A stretch of 64,000 bases of DNA from Gari tellinella (lineage: Eukaryota; Mollusca; Bivalvia; Cardiida; Psammobiidae). Shown piece by piece: positions 45,072 to 55,924 of the stretch. The notes under the pieces are model-generated. The model ran no database searches. It worked only from the letters and a program-made list of their open reading frames with translations, and was not told the DNA's origin. The number at the start of each line of letters is the position of its first letter. Position 1 is the first letter of the stretch. Made by a program: the position numbers and the translations under genes. The stretch lies in NCBI GenBank assembly GCA_922989275.2, contig OV277861.1, positions 39,186,623 through 39,250,622 of the forward strand, in the 5' to 3' direction.

Positions 45072-45454
45072 AAGTAAAACCTCTCCATTTCGACCACTAA
45101 AACGAAGGCAAATTGTTTGTATAAAAGACAGGTGACATCTTAAAGCAAGGTGGCAGTAAAACAGAAAGCTCCTTAAGGAGCTTTCTGTTTTACTGTCGCC
45201 TTGCTTTAAGCAATTAAGGAGCTTTCTGTTTTACCGTCACCTTGCTTTAACCCATTAACTCATAAGCGATTAACAATTATAGGTGCTTATCTCAATACAT
45301 GCTAGTTGAATAAAGTGAGTCAAAATGAGTTAGTTTGAGGCTATTGCACAATGAGTCAAAATGAGTCAGTATGGCTTAATGGGTTAAGCCTTCACCTGTC
45401 ATAAACACCAACTAATTAACACAGATCAGCGGTCGTAATAGAGAGGTTTTACTG
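45072..45454. mobile_element. P1 element with nested TTAA element
   Basis: AGTAAAACCTCTCCATTTCG to TAGAGAGGTTTTACTG. The hairpin arm AGGAGCTTTCTGTTTTAC is duplicated. A 133-bp TTAA element is at 45251-45383. Confidence 0.75.
45251..45383. mobile_element. Short TTAA element nested at P1 hairpin base
   Basis: CCCATTAACTCATAAGC to GGCTTAATGGG, TTAA at 45247-45250 and 45384-45387; contains repeated ATGAGTCAAAATGAGT. No module 2 hairpin inside. Confidence 0.8.
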
Positions 45455-45791
45455 TTTGCAATGGATGCATAATGGGATAAAGGCGCCCCATAGTGCATAA
45501 ATGTGGAGAAAAGGGTTAACCACCAAAAACCCACCAACTTACTGCTTATTATTGTCATAGGTTAAAAGATGATAGTTTGTTCCATTCTTAAGTTTTGAGA
45601 ACAGGATTTATAACAATAATAAAAGGTTCTGAATGTTTGCAGTTAAGGCCAGCATTGAATGATTTTCTTGTAGAGAGTGTCAGGTATACAGTAGAGACGA
45701 CATTATTCTTTCCCAATAAACCTGTTTACAATATGCCAAACATTACCCAGTGTCTGATCTGGCTCTAAATTGGTTTTCCTATGCAGATTAA

Positions 45792-46024
45792 CCCATTACC
45801 CCATAGCCTATTTATAGTTTTATAGAAAGATGATCACTTGAAGCAGGTTGAAAGTAAAGCAGAATGCGCCTGAGGGCGCATTCTGCTTTACTTTCAGTCT
45901 GCTTAAAGCTATTATCTACTAGGATATAGAAAATATTTCTTATGGTACATATTCATGACCGTATAAAAGGGAATTATTTCCTTCAGTGGAGTTGTAAATT
46001 AAAGGCGTATTTATGGGGTAATGG
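45792..46024. mobile_element. T1 TTAA element
   Basis: CCCATTACCCCATAGCC to TTATGGGGTAATGGG, TTAA at 45788-45791 and 46025-46028; near-perfect hairpin at 45839-45909. A textbook T1. Confidence 0.85.
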
Positions 46025-46111
46025 GTTAAAGCAGATTGTATACATTTTCAAAAGTCTATAAATTTGTTTTGTTCAAAATATTACATGTTATTGCGATGCA
46101 TGACATTTTTG

Positions 46112-46330
46112 TTAAACCCTTTCCACCAGGGTCCATTGCCCCTTTCTAGTTTTGAAGACAAGTGACCACTTATAGCAGGTTGAAAGTTAAACAAAATGTG
46201 CCATAAGGTGCATTAGACTGCTTTACTTTCAGCATGATTTAAGCTACAATCTGCTAGGATATAGAAAATACTTTTACATGTATATTGATTAGAAGTGGAA
46301 CTATTTTCTTCAATGGAGAAATGAATTAAA
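46112..46330. repeat. Degraded T1 copy
   Basis: TTAAACCCTTTCCACCAGG at left, hairpin remnant at 46172-46242; right end lost. Confidence 0.55.
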
Positions 46331-46439
46331 TCTTTCAACACTAAGTAACTCTTTTGGGTTATTAAGTTCCCTTGTGGATCATTTGAGTTACCAAAAACAT
46401 GAACCAATCTTCTTGGAAGTCTGGGTAGTTTACTAAGTA

Positions 46440-46540
46440 CTGGTCTGTATTAGCATACAGAGCAGACCCTGATCATGGGGTTCCTATAGGAGCCCTTTAC
46501 AGGAACCCTGATGTCTTCACTATTTGCAAATGTAATGAAT
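46440..46540. repeat. T2 hairpin relic
   Basis: AGAGCAGACCCTGATCATGG and inverse with a partly repeated arm; no ends. Confidence 0.45.
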
Positions 46541-46541
46541 A

Positions 46542-46728
46542 TAGTAAAACCTTTCTATTACGACCAGAAGATTGTGTTAATTATTTGGTGATAACGACAG
46601 GTGACAGTTAAACAGAAAGCTCCTTTAGGAGCTTTCTGTTTTACTGTCACCTTGCTTTAAGCAGTCGCCTGTCTTTTATACAATCAATTAGCCTTTGTTT
46701 TAGTGGTCGTAATAAAGAGGTTTTACTG
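46542..46728. mobile_element. P1 element
   Basis: TAGTAAAACCTTTCTATTAC to GTAATAAAGAGGTTTTACTG, TA at both sides; hairpin with a shortened left arm at 46599-46662. Confidence 0.75.
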
Positions 46729-47079
46729 TATATTCAAACAGGTCCATGGTGTTGAAAGAGTTAAAGGCTTAAAAAGCATGGAGTAAAGGGTTAAATGGGA
46801 AAGAATAGAGTCATCCTGATTGTATTCTGTAGGAATGTTTATATATATGTGTTCATGGCGATACATTACCAGGTACAATAAGCGAACGATAGGTTATCGG
46901 TTTCAGCAGCTGTAAATGTACATATCTATTTATTTTTCATGACGGGATTTTGTACATAATGTGTACAAAGTGCATGCATTATTTGTACAGTGTTCCAAGT
47001 GAAGGTACAGTCCGAGCTTGTGTTCAGTCACAGTTCAGTGAATAAGCACGGAGCTCTTTCAAGATAGGTGGCAGCTTAA

Positions 47080-47313
47080 CCCCTTTCCTCCCTGAAATCC
47101 TAAATGGACAATTCTAGTTTTCAGTCCATTTTTAAATTTTTTTGTTTGATTTTTACAATATATGTCAAAATGACTAACAGTGTAGACCCTGAGCAGAGGG
47201 CTCTCTCAGGAGCCTCTTGATCAGGGTCTACACTGTATGCAAAGAACAAGTGTACTCCTCCCAGGTACGCTGTTTGCTAATGACGCATATATGAGTGACT
47301 AGGGCTCAAAGAG
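47080..47313. mobile_element. T2 TTAA element (reverse)
   Basis: CCCCTTTCCTCCCTGAAA to CTAGGGCTCAAAGAG, TTAA at 47076-47079 and 47314-47317; inserted after GGTGGCAGC, the left flank of a P1 hairpin. Hairpin at about 47171-47241. Confidence 0.8.
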
Positions 47314-47317
47314 TTAA

Positions 47318-47549
47318 TCTATAAACTCATAGTTTATTTCTAATTTTGAAGATAGGTGACCATTTAAAGCAGGTTGAAAGTAAAGCAGAATGCGCCTTAT
47401 GGCGCATTCTGCTTAACTTTCAACCTTCTGAACGGATAAAGAAAATATTTCTTATGGTGCACATTCATAACTGTATAAAGTGGAACTATTTTCTTTTCAG
47501 TGGAGGAATGAATTAAAGGTGTAAAAAGGCATATTTTTGAGTAAATGGG
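47318..47549. mobile_element. T1 TTAA element sharing a TTAA with the T2 on its left
   Basis: TTAA at 47314-47317 (also the right flank of the T2) and 47550-47553; hairpin at about 47366-47428, right arm eroded. Confidence 0.75.
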
Positions 47550-47668
47550 TTAATGCAAGAACTAACTAAATGTAGAAAGCTCTTTGGGAGTCTATTTTCA
47601 TTTCTTTTGTTCATGCATTTTGCAGGTACTTTTCTTTTGTTTGTGAATTTAGCTGATACCTGTTTTAA

Positions 47669-47882
47669 CTCTGCATGCTAACTGTGGATATATCTGCCAC
47701 AGTGATTGCCTTTGCAAACAGTTTGGATCCAGATGAGACGCCGCATAACGCGACGTCTCATCAGGATCCAAACTGTTTGACACTCTGATCCTGTTTTGAA
47801 AAGAAAAGTATAAAATTCTATTTTTAGAACAGTTGCAGACGACAATTTTGGCAGAGGAAAAAATTACCCAGCCTGCAAAGAG
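47669..47882. mobile_element. T3 element
   Basis: CTCTGCATGCTAACTG to CCAGCCTGCAAAGAG, TTAA at 47665-47668, TTGT at 47883-47886 (mutated). Near-perfect module 1 hairpin at 47713-47780. Confidence 0.8.
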
Positions 47883-47889
47883 TTGTCGT

Positions 47890-48120
47890 TCACCTCTGCA
47901 TTTTTTTAATAAAAAATTCCAGTTTCTAATTAAGTGTAATCCATTTGTGACTACTTAGGGGTGTTTTCTGTACTATATTGCAAAACAACAAACGGTGCAG
48001 ACTAGGCTCCTTAAGAAGCCCTCTGACCAGGGTATGCACTGTTTGCATAGGACCAAGTGCACTCCTCACAGGTACACTGTTTGTAAATGATAAGTACACT
48101 TGTATAAACATTAATAATTC
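47890..48120. repeat. Degraded T2 copy
   Basis: CCAGTTTCTAATTAAGTG, hairpin GGCTCCTTAAGAAGCCC and GGACCAAGTGCACTCC; no TTAA ends. Confidence 0.5.
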
Positions 48121-48535
48121 ATTCATTGTTCACGGGGGTTGAATGCTATCTCTAATGCACAAGAGCTCTCTGATTAGAATTTGCCGTTCGTTATTTTAAA
48201 ATTTATTGCAAAAAAACCCAGAAAACCTTAAACAGTGCAGAATGGACTAAATATCATTTGTTCGTTCAAAAATAGATGTGACTCAATTTCAAATTGAATC
48301 TCCACTTGAAGATTTAGGGGTCTATGAGTTAAGCTGTTGCCTGTCTTCAAGATTGAATAATGCATGTTTGTTTGATCAGTGGCCAAACATAAGGTCGACT
48401 GTTTCTATTTTGTTAAATTTGATTCATATATTTTCAGTATGTAATGAATTTCATGTTTACATCTGTTCATAATTGAAAACATTGTTGCCTCTCTTGTTTT
48501 TTGCAGTTGTGCATTTGCAGTGTAAGACAACTGGG

Positions 48536-48671
48536 TCCAAGGTTATAAAGCTTTTCAGTTGAGTCTCAAGTCATTCTCAATCATTTGATTGGTCAGATTT
48601 GAGCCTAGGCTCAAATCTGACCAATCAAATGCTTGAGCTCAGACTCAGCTCAAACGTTTTATAACCTTGGA
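48536..48671. mobile_element. J foldback, copy 2
   Basis: TCCAAGGTTATAAAGC inverted at both ends; arms meet at GAGCCTAGGCTC; 136 bp. Confidence 0.8.
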
Positions 48672-48775
48672 CACTGATATTACAAACACTCCAACAAGAC
48701 TCATTTTCTCCATGTCCACCTTTAGCTGCTGTGGGTGAATTGTTAGTAGCTTGTTGTAAACAGTTCAGAACCAGG

Positions 48776-48917
48776 GTTCAAGATAATAAAGCATTTGAGT
48801 TGAGTCTGAGATTGTTCTCAAGCATTTGATTGGTCAGATTTGAGCAAAAGCTCAAATCTGACCAATCAAATGCTTGAGAACGATCTCTGACTCAATTCAA
48901 GTGCTTTATAACCTTTT
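48776..48917. mobile_element. J foldback, copy 3
   Basis: Same arms as copy 2 (TTTGATTGGTCAGATTTGAG) with loop CAAAAG; ends GTTCAAGATAATAAAGC / GCTTTATAACC. Confidence 0.75.
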
Positions 48918-48999
48918 AAGTCAGGAGCGATGCGGAGTAGTTCGCAAATCATCTTGATCTACCGTTTGACATTGATGCTATTTCCTATAAAGCCCCATG

Positions 49000-49096
49000 C
49001 TTAAAAAGCGTTTGATCGTTGTCAAGCTTTTGATTGGTCAGATTTGAGCACTCTGACCAATCAAAAGCTTGGGAATTATCTCAGACTTGGCATGGG
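49000..49096. repeat. J foldback, copy 4, truncated
   Basis: CTTTTGATTGGTCAGATTTG paired with CTGACCAATCAAAAG; outer ends lost. Confidence 0.65.
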
Positions 49097-49281
49097 TCAA
49101 GAAGTAGTACAGAAATGTATTATAAGCTTGCTTAAGATGAATAATGCCTTCTGTGCTTCAGGTTAATAACAAAGGTGGCAGCGTAAAGCACAATGAAAGT
49201 AAATGTAAAGCAGAAAGCTCTATAAGGACTGAAGCCTTTGTGTCTTATGGAGCTTTCTGCTTTCCTTTTATCCTTCTTTAA

Positions 49282-49504
49282 CCCATTACCGCATAGCTTG
49301 TTTCGAAGTTAGGTGACCACTTAAAGCAGGTTGAAAGTAAAGCAGAATGCGCCTTATGGCGCATTCTGCTTTACTTTCAGCCTGCTTTAAGCTACCATCT
49401 GCTAGAATTTGGAAATTATTTCTCACAGTACATATTGATGACTAAATTGGAGCTATTTTCTTTAGTGGATGAAAAAAATAGAGGCGTATTTATGGGGTAA
49501 TGGG
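49282..49504. mobile_element. T1 element nested in module 2 hairpin
   Basis: TTAA at 49278-49281 and 49505-49508; perfect hairpin at 49320-49390. The host hairpin arms are at about 49180-49281 and 49509-49530. Confidence 0.8.
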
Positions 49505-49874
49505 TTAAGCGGCTACATGCCTTATAAAGAACGGAAATGGGCTGTTTGAGGTTTGTAGTATCAGGGTTTTAACTGTACTTGTGAGTTTACTATTAAGCTG
49601 TTAACCAAATGTTTGTTGTTGAAAGTTGATTCTGATGCCATGTAGGCACCAGTGGGTAATGATTGATCTGTTCATGTGTAGAAAGTGCTGAGACCCTAAT
49701 AGGGGCCTCACATGGACAACTGAAATATATGTTAGTTGGGCATTCATTTGTATCATTCATAGGAGAATTGGAACTTCATTACTTGGCGATTGTCCTGTTG
49801 GTCCATTCCTTTGTACGAGGTTTAACTAGATTTTAATGTTTCATGTAGCATCAACACTATTTACGAGAGCGATT

Positions 49875-50035
49875 GGATACTTAACTCATTCACCCCCAGA
49901 AACTTTTAATACATAACACCAATTTACATTATTCAATATACAGTATATGGTTGATTTTAACAATATATTGCCATATGACAAACAGTGCAGGAGCCCTCTG
50001 ATCAGGGTCTACACTGTTTGCATAGTGTACTTTTC
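49875..50035. repeat. Degraded T2 copy
   Basis: TTAACTCATTCACCCCCAGA at left and AACAGTGCAGGAGCCCTCTG at right; one hairpin arm deleted. Confidence 0.5.
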
Positions 50036-50049
50036 ACAGGTTTAGTATA

Positions 50050-50245
50050 CAGTCGAACTTCGATATCTCGAACTCACTTAACTCCAACTATCCAATAATT
50101 TGACACATGAAAGGCATTATTTCATGCTTAGTTAAGTCGAACATACCCATATAGTTTCAAAGTTAAAACCTGGCTAAGCCACATTTTAACTTTGAAATAC
50201 GGGTATGTTTGATTCAACCGACTTCGAGATATCGAAGTTCGACTG
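50050..50245. mobile_element. P4 TA element, copy 2
   Basis: Inverted ends CAGTCGAACTTCGATATCTC with TA at 50048-50049 and 50246-50247. Central foldback TTAAAACCTGGCTAAGCCAC. Best-preserved copy. Confidence 0.85.
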
Positions 50246-50531
50246 TACTTGAGTATACTTGAGTGCTAGGACCAAATGTGTTAAAAGAAATTTCAGACCA
50301 ACAGCAAGCCTGGGTTTAGATGATCTTAGTTGTCAATTGGTTCATTGTATTATACTGTTTGACAGAGGTATTTATTCTACAGTGAGACAAACCATTCACT
50401 GTCCATCTACAAATGTCTTTTATCACATAAATGTTTCATTAACCTAATAGTCCTGTTACTAATCTCACTTTGCACTTGTTAAAACTCATTTTCATTTGAT
50501 CTGCATTGTGAGGAAAATCATACAGAAAATA

Positions 50532-50930
50532 TAGTAAGACCTTTCTATTATGACCACAAAATTGTATTTTTAGTAGCAATCTGTTTTACTGTCACTTTAC
50601 TTTAACCCTTTACCCCATAGAAGCAACTTTTAGCGCATTTAATTTATTCCTCGGCTGAAGAAAATAGTTACAATTTATACAATCATTAACATGTATTGTA
50701 AGAACTATTTTATATATCCTAGCAGATGTAAGCTTAAAGCAGGCTGAAAGTAAAGCAGAAAGCCCCTTAAGGGGCATTCTGCTTTACTTTCAACCTGCTT
50801 TAAGTGGTCACCTGTTTTCAAAATTAGAAACAGGCTATGGGGTAAAGGGTTAAGCAGTCACCTGTCATAAACACCTAATAATGAACACAAAGTTACACAA
50901 TTTAGTGATCATAATAAAGAGGTATTACTG
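50532..50930. mobile_element. P1 element with nested T1
   Basis: TAGTAAAACCTTTCTATTAT to AAAGAGGTATTACTG, right TA at 50931-50932. The P1 left hairpin arm is truncated; the T1 fills 50606-50849. Confidence 0.8.
50606..50849. mobile_element. T1 element nested at P1 hairpin base
   Basis: TTAA at 50602-50605 and 50850-50853; CCCTTTACCCCATAG inverted ends, hairpin with CCCCTTAAGGGG tip at about 50733-50803. Confidence 0.85.
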
Positions 50931-51539
50931 TACATAAACTATCTGCTTTGTTGGCATCATGGAGTGTAATCAGTACAGCTGTCAATCTGTTACTACACTA
51001 TTTGCAATGTTGGGATGCAGTATTTCCTTGCAATGCAGCTCATACAGTTTATTTCATCAAACATCGCCAAAGACAAAAAGTGCTGACTGTTGAGTGTGTG
51101 ATGGTGACTGTTTCTCACCTTTTTAACCCTTTCACCACCATAAGGCTTAAGTGACTAAAGTTAACTTTACAGACAGTTTGGATTCAGAACAGATACCACA
51201 TATTGTGGCATCTGATCAGGATCCAAAATGTTCGCCAATCTATTCAATATTTCATCAATTAGAACTTAAATATTTGAATTTTGCATGAAATTTCAAACAG
51301 CGAAATTTTATAACATGAAATTTTGTTTGCGAAAGTATTGGAGGAAACTTTACTTGTGCAAGGAAACTTGAAACAGAACAGTTGATAGTAGACATTAGAC
51401 ATAGATGAAAGAGGGTTTATGCTTCAAGATCTTGTGGTATAGTTTTCCAAGTGAAAGATTTTCTAATTTAGAAAGATACAGTAAAACCTCTCTAAATTGG
51501 ACAAAGACAGTAAATCACAAAATACAGGTGACTGCTTAA

Positions 51540-51782
51540 CCCTTTGAACCCTAGTCCCGCATATAGGCGTCCTTTTCAAACAGTGTACATGTGAATAGTA
51601 CACTTGTCCTGTGCAAACAGTGAAGACCCAGATCAGAGGGCTCCGAAAGGAGCCCTCTGATCAGGGTCTTCACTGTTTGTCATAATGTCAAACATTGACA
51701 AAAACAACCCTTGAAAGTCAGAAATGGACTAGACTAAAATGGAAATTGGAATTGTTCATTTAAGGTTTCAGGGAGGAAAGAG
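51540..51782. mobile_element. T2 TTAA element nested in P1
   Basis: TTAA at 51536-51539 and 51783-51786; preceded by CAGGTGACTGC, the sequence left of the P1 hairpin. Best-preserved T2; near-perfect module 1 hairpin at 51612-51680. Confidence 0.88.
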
Positions 51783-51941
51783 TTAATGCATGATAAAAGT
51801 AAGGCAGAAAGCTCCCAACGGTTGGGAGCTTTCTGACATACTATTATTTTTCATAAATTAAGCTGACTGTTACTGACTGATTTAAAGATTGAAACTCAGC
51901 CAGTAACAGGCAGCTTAATGACTGATTTAAAGATTGAAACT

Positions 51942-52185
51942 GGGACCTCGGTGGCCTAGTCACTGTGACATACATCACTAAGCTCCTCACCGCTGTGAGT
52001 TCGAATCCCAGTAGGGTCGTTCAGATTTTTCATGTGGGGAAGCCTTCCAGCTGGCTTGCGGAAGGTCGATGGTTCTACCCAGTTGCCAAAGGGCCTGGGT
52101 TTTTTTTCCACCTGTAATTAACTGGACGTCGCAATATGACTGAAATACTGTTGAAAGCGACGTAAATTCGTAACAAATAACAAAA
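51942..52185 (+). mobile_element. tRNA-derived SINE with 14-bp target duplication
   Basis: 244 bp. Box A-like GTGGCCTAGTCACTG near 51951 and box B-like GAGTTCGAATCCC at about 51997-52009 form an internal Pol III promoter. A central region (ATGTGGGGAAGCCTTCC) and an A-rich tail follow. It is flanked by a perfect direct repeat TAAAGATTGAAACT at 51928-51941 and 52186-52199. The central part may be one of the conserved SINE domains known in molluscs; I cannot name it with certainty. Confidence 0.85.
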
Positions 52186-52208
52186 TAAAGATTGAAACTA
52201 TCGTTTAA

Positions 52209-52414
52209 CCCTTAGCCTGCCACTCACGACTATAGCTCCATATGCAAACAGCTTGGATCCGGATGAGACGCCGAGTAACTCGGCGTCTCATCCGGATCCA
52301 AGCTGTTTGACACTCAGACAACATTTTCAGCAATTTTGAGCAACTTTGAAGCACTTTGAAACTTGAAGCAGACGAGAAATATAGCAGACGACAATTTATT
52401 TGGCGGGCTAAGGG
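52209..52414. mobile_element. T4 TTAA element, copy 2
   Basis: 206 bp, TTAA at 52205-52208 and 52415-52418; CCCTTAGCCTGCC to GGCGGGCTAAGGG. Perfect hairpin GCAAACAGCTTGGATCCGGA at about 52242-52309. Confidence 0.9.
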
Positions 52415-52664
52415 TTAATAGCTGTCAGGTTCCAAGAGGTTTTACTGTACTTGAAAAAAGCATATTTCCTGCTGCTGTGCTGTTGAGTATCAGTAAGTTG
52501 TTGACACTGAACAGATGTGTGTAGTTTCAGGTTATTTTATCATAAGATTTTTAACTGATATAAAAAATGGTTGGGAAGATTGAAAAGTGAATCAATTAGC
52601 TGTAATGTATTGATGTAAAATGAAGAAGGGGCTGTTACAGTGTGGAAGTATTCTTACGTCAATT

Positions 52665-52858
52665 CAGTCCCAATTTGGATATCTCGAACTCGATTAAATT
52701 GAACATACCTGATGTTCAAAGTTAAAACGTGGCTAAGCCACGTTTTAACCTTGAAATATGGGTATGTTCAACCTAACTGAGCATGGAATAATGCAGTTTA
52801 TGTGTCGAACTATCGAATAGTTCAGGTTAAGTGAGTTCAAGATATGGAAATTCGACTC
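52665..52858. mobile_element. P4 TA element, copy 3 (degraded ends)
   Basis: CAGTCCCAATTTGGATATCT at left, ATATGGAAATTCGACT at right; the central hairpin TTAAAACGTGGCTAAGCCAC is intact. TA flanks mutated. Confidence 0.7.
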
Positions 52859-53301
52859 TACATGTTTATGCTAAAAATATTGTCTGACAAAGCGTTTGCA
52901 GCCAGATTAGACACCAGGTTTAGTTTAGTTTCAATGGTAAAGAATCAACACCTTCTCCACTATTACCAAACGCTACTATTAGGCCATCCTAAAGAGGGGT
53001 TGGTGAAAGTTTATAAGTTTGTGAATGCTAATAGCTTCAAAAACTTTCATCAAGGGTTAAGAACTTAAGATGTTACCCCTCTTCAGCCCTTTCTCTTATA
53101 GAAATGTCTTTCCAAATTCATGCCTTCTCTCTCTCTCTCTCTCTCTTTGCTTTTCAAGAATCATAGGAAATTTTCCCTACATGCCGACAGGAGGCCAAGA
53201 CTTCTGGTTTTTCATAGGTTACACTGTATTAGTCCATGCAGTCGTGTTTCAGGCCTACATGTTTTGTTACCCTGTGCAATATTGTGATACTGTGATTGTT
53301 A

Positions 53302-53790
53302 CAGTGGAGAAGACATTCTTCTTTCCCCATTTAACTCATTGAGCCCTAGTGACGCATATATGCGTCTTTTCCCAAATATGTACCTGTGAAGAGTACGCTT
53401 GTCTCATGCAAACAGTGAAGTTCCTGATCAGAGGGCTCCTGCAAGAGCCCTCTGATCAGGGACTTCACTGTTTGTCATTTTGCAATTCATTACAAAAAAC
53501 AACCCTAAATAGTTTAAAATAGACCAGCCTTTATTGCAAACTGGAATTGTCCATTAGAAGTTTCAGGGATGTGTTAAACAAATCCAAACACACAAACAAT
53601 ACAAGAAGAAATGTCGTTTTCTTTAAAATTTTGAGAATTCTCTTTCATCTGAGTGGCAAACAGTTTCTAGCCAGATCAGACGCTGGGCTACCCAGCGTCT
53701 GATCTGACTTCAAACTGTGTGTAACTTGGACTTGTGATTTTTAGCATTAATATGTTTAAATATTGGGAAAGAATAAGGTCTTCTCTACTT
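53302..53790. mobile_element. P2 element with nested T2
   Basis: CAGTGGAGAAGACATTCTTC (TA at 53300-53301) to AATAAGGTCTTCTCTACTTT. Module 1 hairpin with GCTGGGCTACCCAGC tip at about 53656-53722; the T2 fills 53335-53573. Confidence 0.75.
53335..53573. mobile_element. T2 TTAA element nested in P2
   Basis: CTCATTGAGCCCTAG to TTTCAGGGATGTG, TTAA at 53331-53334 and 53574-53577; perfect hairpin at about 53407-53475. Confidence 0.8.
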
Positions 53791-53975
53791 TAGGCCTTGT
53801 CAAAGAAGGAATGGGTTTACAGCCGATGCCTATATTCTTGTGAATTGATATAGGGCGGATAAGTAGATTTTTATTGAAACAAAATTGACTGAACAGTCGG
53901 ACCTGTGTTAAGTGACCACTGAAAGAAGGTACATGGGGATCTCCTGCATTACTTTTGTCTTGTGTGAACCTTTAA

Positions 53976-54415
53976 CCCTTTACCTTATAGAAGTGCCTTT
54001 TAGCGCATTCCGTTTAATCCTCCGCGGAAGAATTAATTCAAATCTAGACAGTCATGAATATGTATCAGAAAGAATATTATCTTAATTCTAGCAGGTGGTA
54101 GCTTAAAGCAGGCTTGAAGTAAAGCAGAATACGCCTTAGGGCGCATTCTGCTTTACTTTCAACCTGCTTTAAGTAGTTACCCATTTTCAAAATTAGAAAC
54201 AGCCTATGGGGTATGTTACTAGTATTGAAGATAGCTTACCTCTAAAAAGTAGACTGAAAGTAAAGCAGAATGTGCCTTAAGGCACATTTTGCTTTACTTT
54301 CAGCCTACTTTAAGCTATTGTCTGCTGGAATAAAGAACATATTTCTTGTAATACAGTTTCTTCATTGGGCAAATAAATTTATGGGGTTTAAATGTGCATC
54401 TATGAAGCAATAGGT
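53976..54415. repeat. Two adjacent T1 copies
   Basis: First from TTAA 53972-53975 to about 54213, second to about 54415; module 2 hairpins at about 54101-54172 and 54248-54313. Confidence 0.7.
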
Positions 54416-54660
54416 TCACTCATTCAGTCCTGAAACTTTCAATGAACAATTCCAATTTCAAAACAAATCTAGTCCATTATTGACTATTTAGGGTTGATTT
54501 TAACAAAGTATTTCAAAAGAACAAACATTGTAGACCCTGATCTGAGGGCTCCTTAAGGAGCCCTCTGATCAGAGTCTACACTTTGCATTGGACAAGTGTA
54601 ATCCTCCCAGGTACTCTAGTTGTAAATGATGTGTATACTCATCGCTAGGGATGAATGTAA
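54416..54660. repeat. T2 copy (reverse), degraded ends
   Basis: CTCATTCAGTCCTGAAAC to CGCTAGGGATGAAT; hairpin CAGAGTCTACA and inverse around GGCTCCTTAAGGAGCC. Confidence 0.65.
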
Positions 54661-54931
54661 TAAGCTGCTATCTGTCATAAATACTACAAACATGTCATAC
54701 TTTGGATGGTCGCTTAGTACAGGTTTGACTCACTGACAGTATTTGATGGTATTTATATTGAATGCATTATTCAACAATGTGTATGTCCCGCCAGACAATT
54801 TTTAAAAATCATCATAAACTGGTCATTTTTCAAACGTTGAATAGTCCATATCAAATATTCATTATAAGAAAGGTTACAAAATGTCCCACTTGTTCCAAAA
54901 TGATGTAACTGTTATGATCCTGAACAGGCAT

Positions 54932-55002
54932 AAGCAAACGGTGTAGACCCTGATCAGACTGCTCCCTCAGGAGCAGTCTGATCAGGGTCTACACTGTTTA
55001 GC
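54932..55002. repeat. Solo module 1 hairpin
   Basis: GCAAACGGTGTAGACCCTGA paired with its inverse around CTCCCTCAGGAG. No TTAA or TA family ends recognised on either side. Confidence 0.7.
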
Positions 55003-55210
55003 TATTCAGTTTGCGCTTTTTGGACGACATACTGTGTAATAAAAGCCAAGTTGTTCAAGTTTTAGGATACTTACATCAGTTATACAGGGTGTCCCAGTAT
55101 TTAAGATTTTTACGGTATACTGTATACTAAAGTTATACTTCTACAGTGGGTTGAATTCTGTACGAGAGTACTAGACAAATATGACCCCCTCCAAAAATTT
55201 CACAGGATCT

Positions 55211-55457
55211 GGGCCCCGTTTCATAAAACTTTGTCGGACAAAAACGGTCGTAAGTCAAAACTTTAAAAGTACATTTGATTTCTTATTTCTATGTCTACTG
55301 TAATCCTGTCGTGTCACATATCTTTGGAATTGTCTTGAAAAGACGATTCCAAAAAGATATCACAAGACAGGATTAGATGGGAAATAAATAATAATTGAGG
55401 CTTTTATATTTTGACTTACGACAACATTTGTCGTACAAAGTTTAATGAAACGGGCCC
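55211..55457. mobile_element. X1 foldback, copy 1
   Basis: GGGCCCCGTTTCATAAAACT / inverse at the right; centre TTTGGAATTGTCTTGAAAAG and inverse. Confidence 0.75.
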
Positions 55458-55494
55458 CTGATAAAGAGTGGGTCAACTAAAGGTTTCCGCAGTT

Positions 55495-55605
55495 TTCTCC
55501 TTTATGTTTCCTCAAAACTCTTATATTGCGACAACTCATTAGAATTGTCTCTTCGAGACGATTCTAATGAGTGGTCACAACATAAGGATTTATGGAAAAA
55601 TAAAG
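55495..55605. repeat. H1 foldback, copy 5, partial
   Basis: ATTAGAATTGTCTCTTCGAG hairpin with GCGACAACTCATT / GAGTGGTCACAAC arms; outer ends lost. Confidence 0.6.
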
Positions 55606-55924
55606 TATTTGAGTCGCCCACCTTTTCTGGAGCTCTAGTTTCAAACTTGGCACATTTTTGGCATTTCACATTTCAGTATCAAACCACCACTGCCATATCA
55701 CGGGAATGTGAGAAAACAGAATGTTTCACAGGAAACACTTATTTTTGTTAACATGGTGAGAGAATTGTTTACGGAATAATGTCCTTTGAAGTTGCTCAGT
55801 TTTATATGTTGTTTTCTTTGTGACAGAGGAAAGGATGAGAGAGACGAATGATGTTGGTGATGCCACTGCAATATTCCCACCCACTAGCTGTGTACAGAAT
55901 ATGTGTAATGGTGGGGGGCAAGAA

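Larger units (their letters stand above)
51479..52447. mobile_element. P1 element containing T2, SINE and T4 insertions
   Basis: CAGTAAAACCTCTCTAAATT (TA at 51477-51478) to AAGAGGTTTTACTG. Inside are a T2 (51540-51782), a SINE (51942-52185) and a T4 (52209-52414). The P1 hairpin remnant AGAAAGCTCCC...GGGAGCTTTCT lies at 51808-51834. Confidence 0.8.

Noticed and set aside
51942..52025. Functional tRNA gene on the basis of boxes A and B
   Set aside because: No acceptor pairing, and the 14-bp duplication with an A-rich tail marks a SINE.
53070..53342. 90-codon frame with hydrophobic stretches and a CT microsatellite
   Set aside because: Includes the microsatellite and a P2 end (TVEKTFFFPH); no family features.
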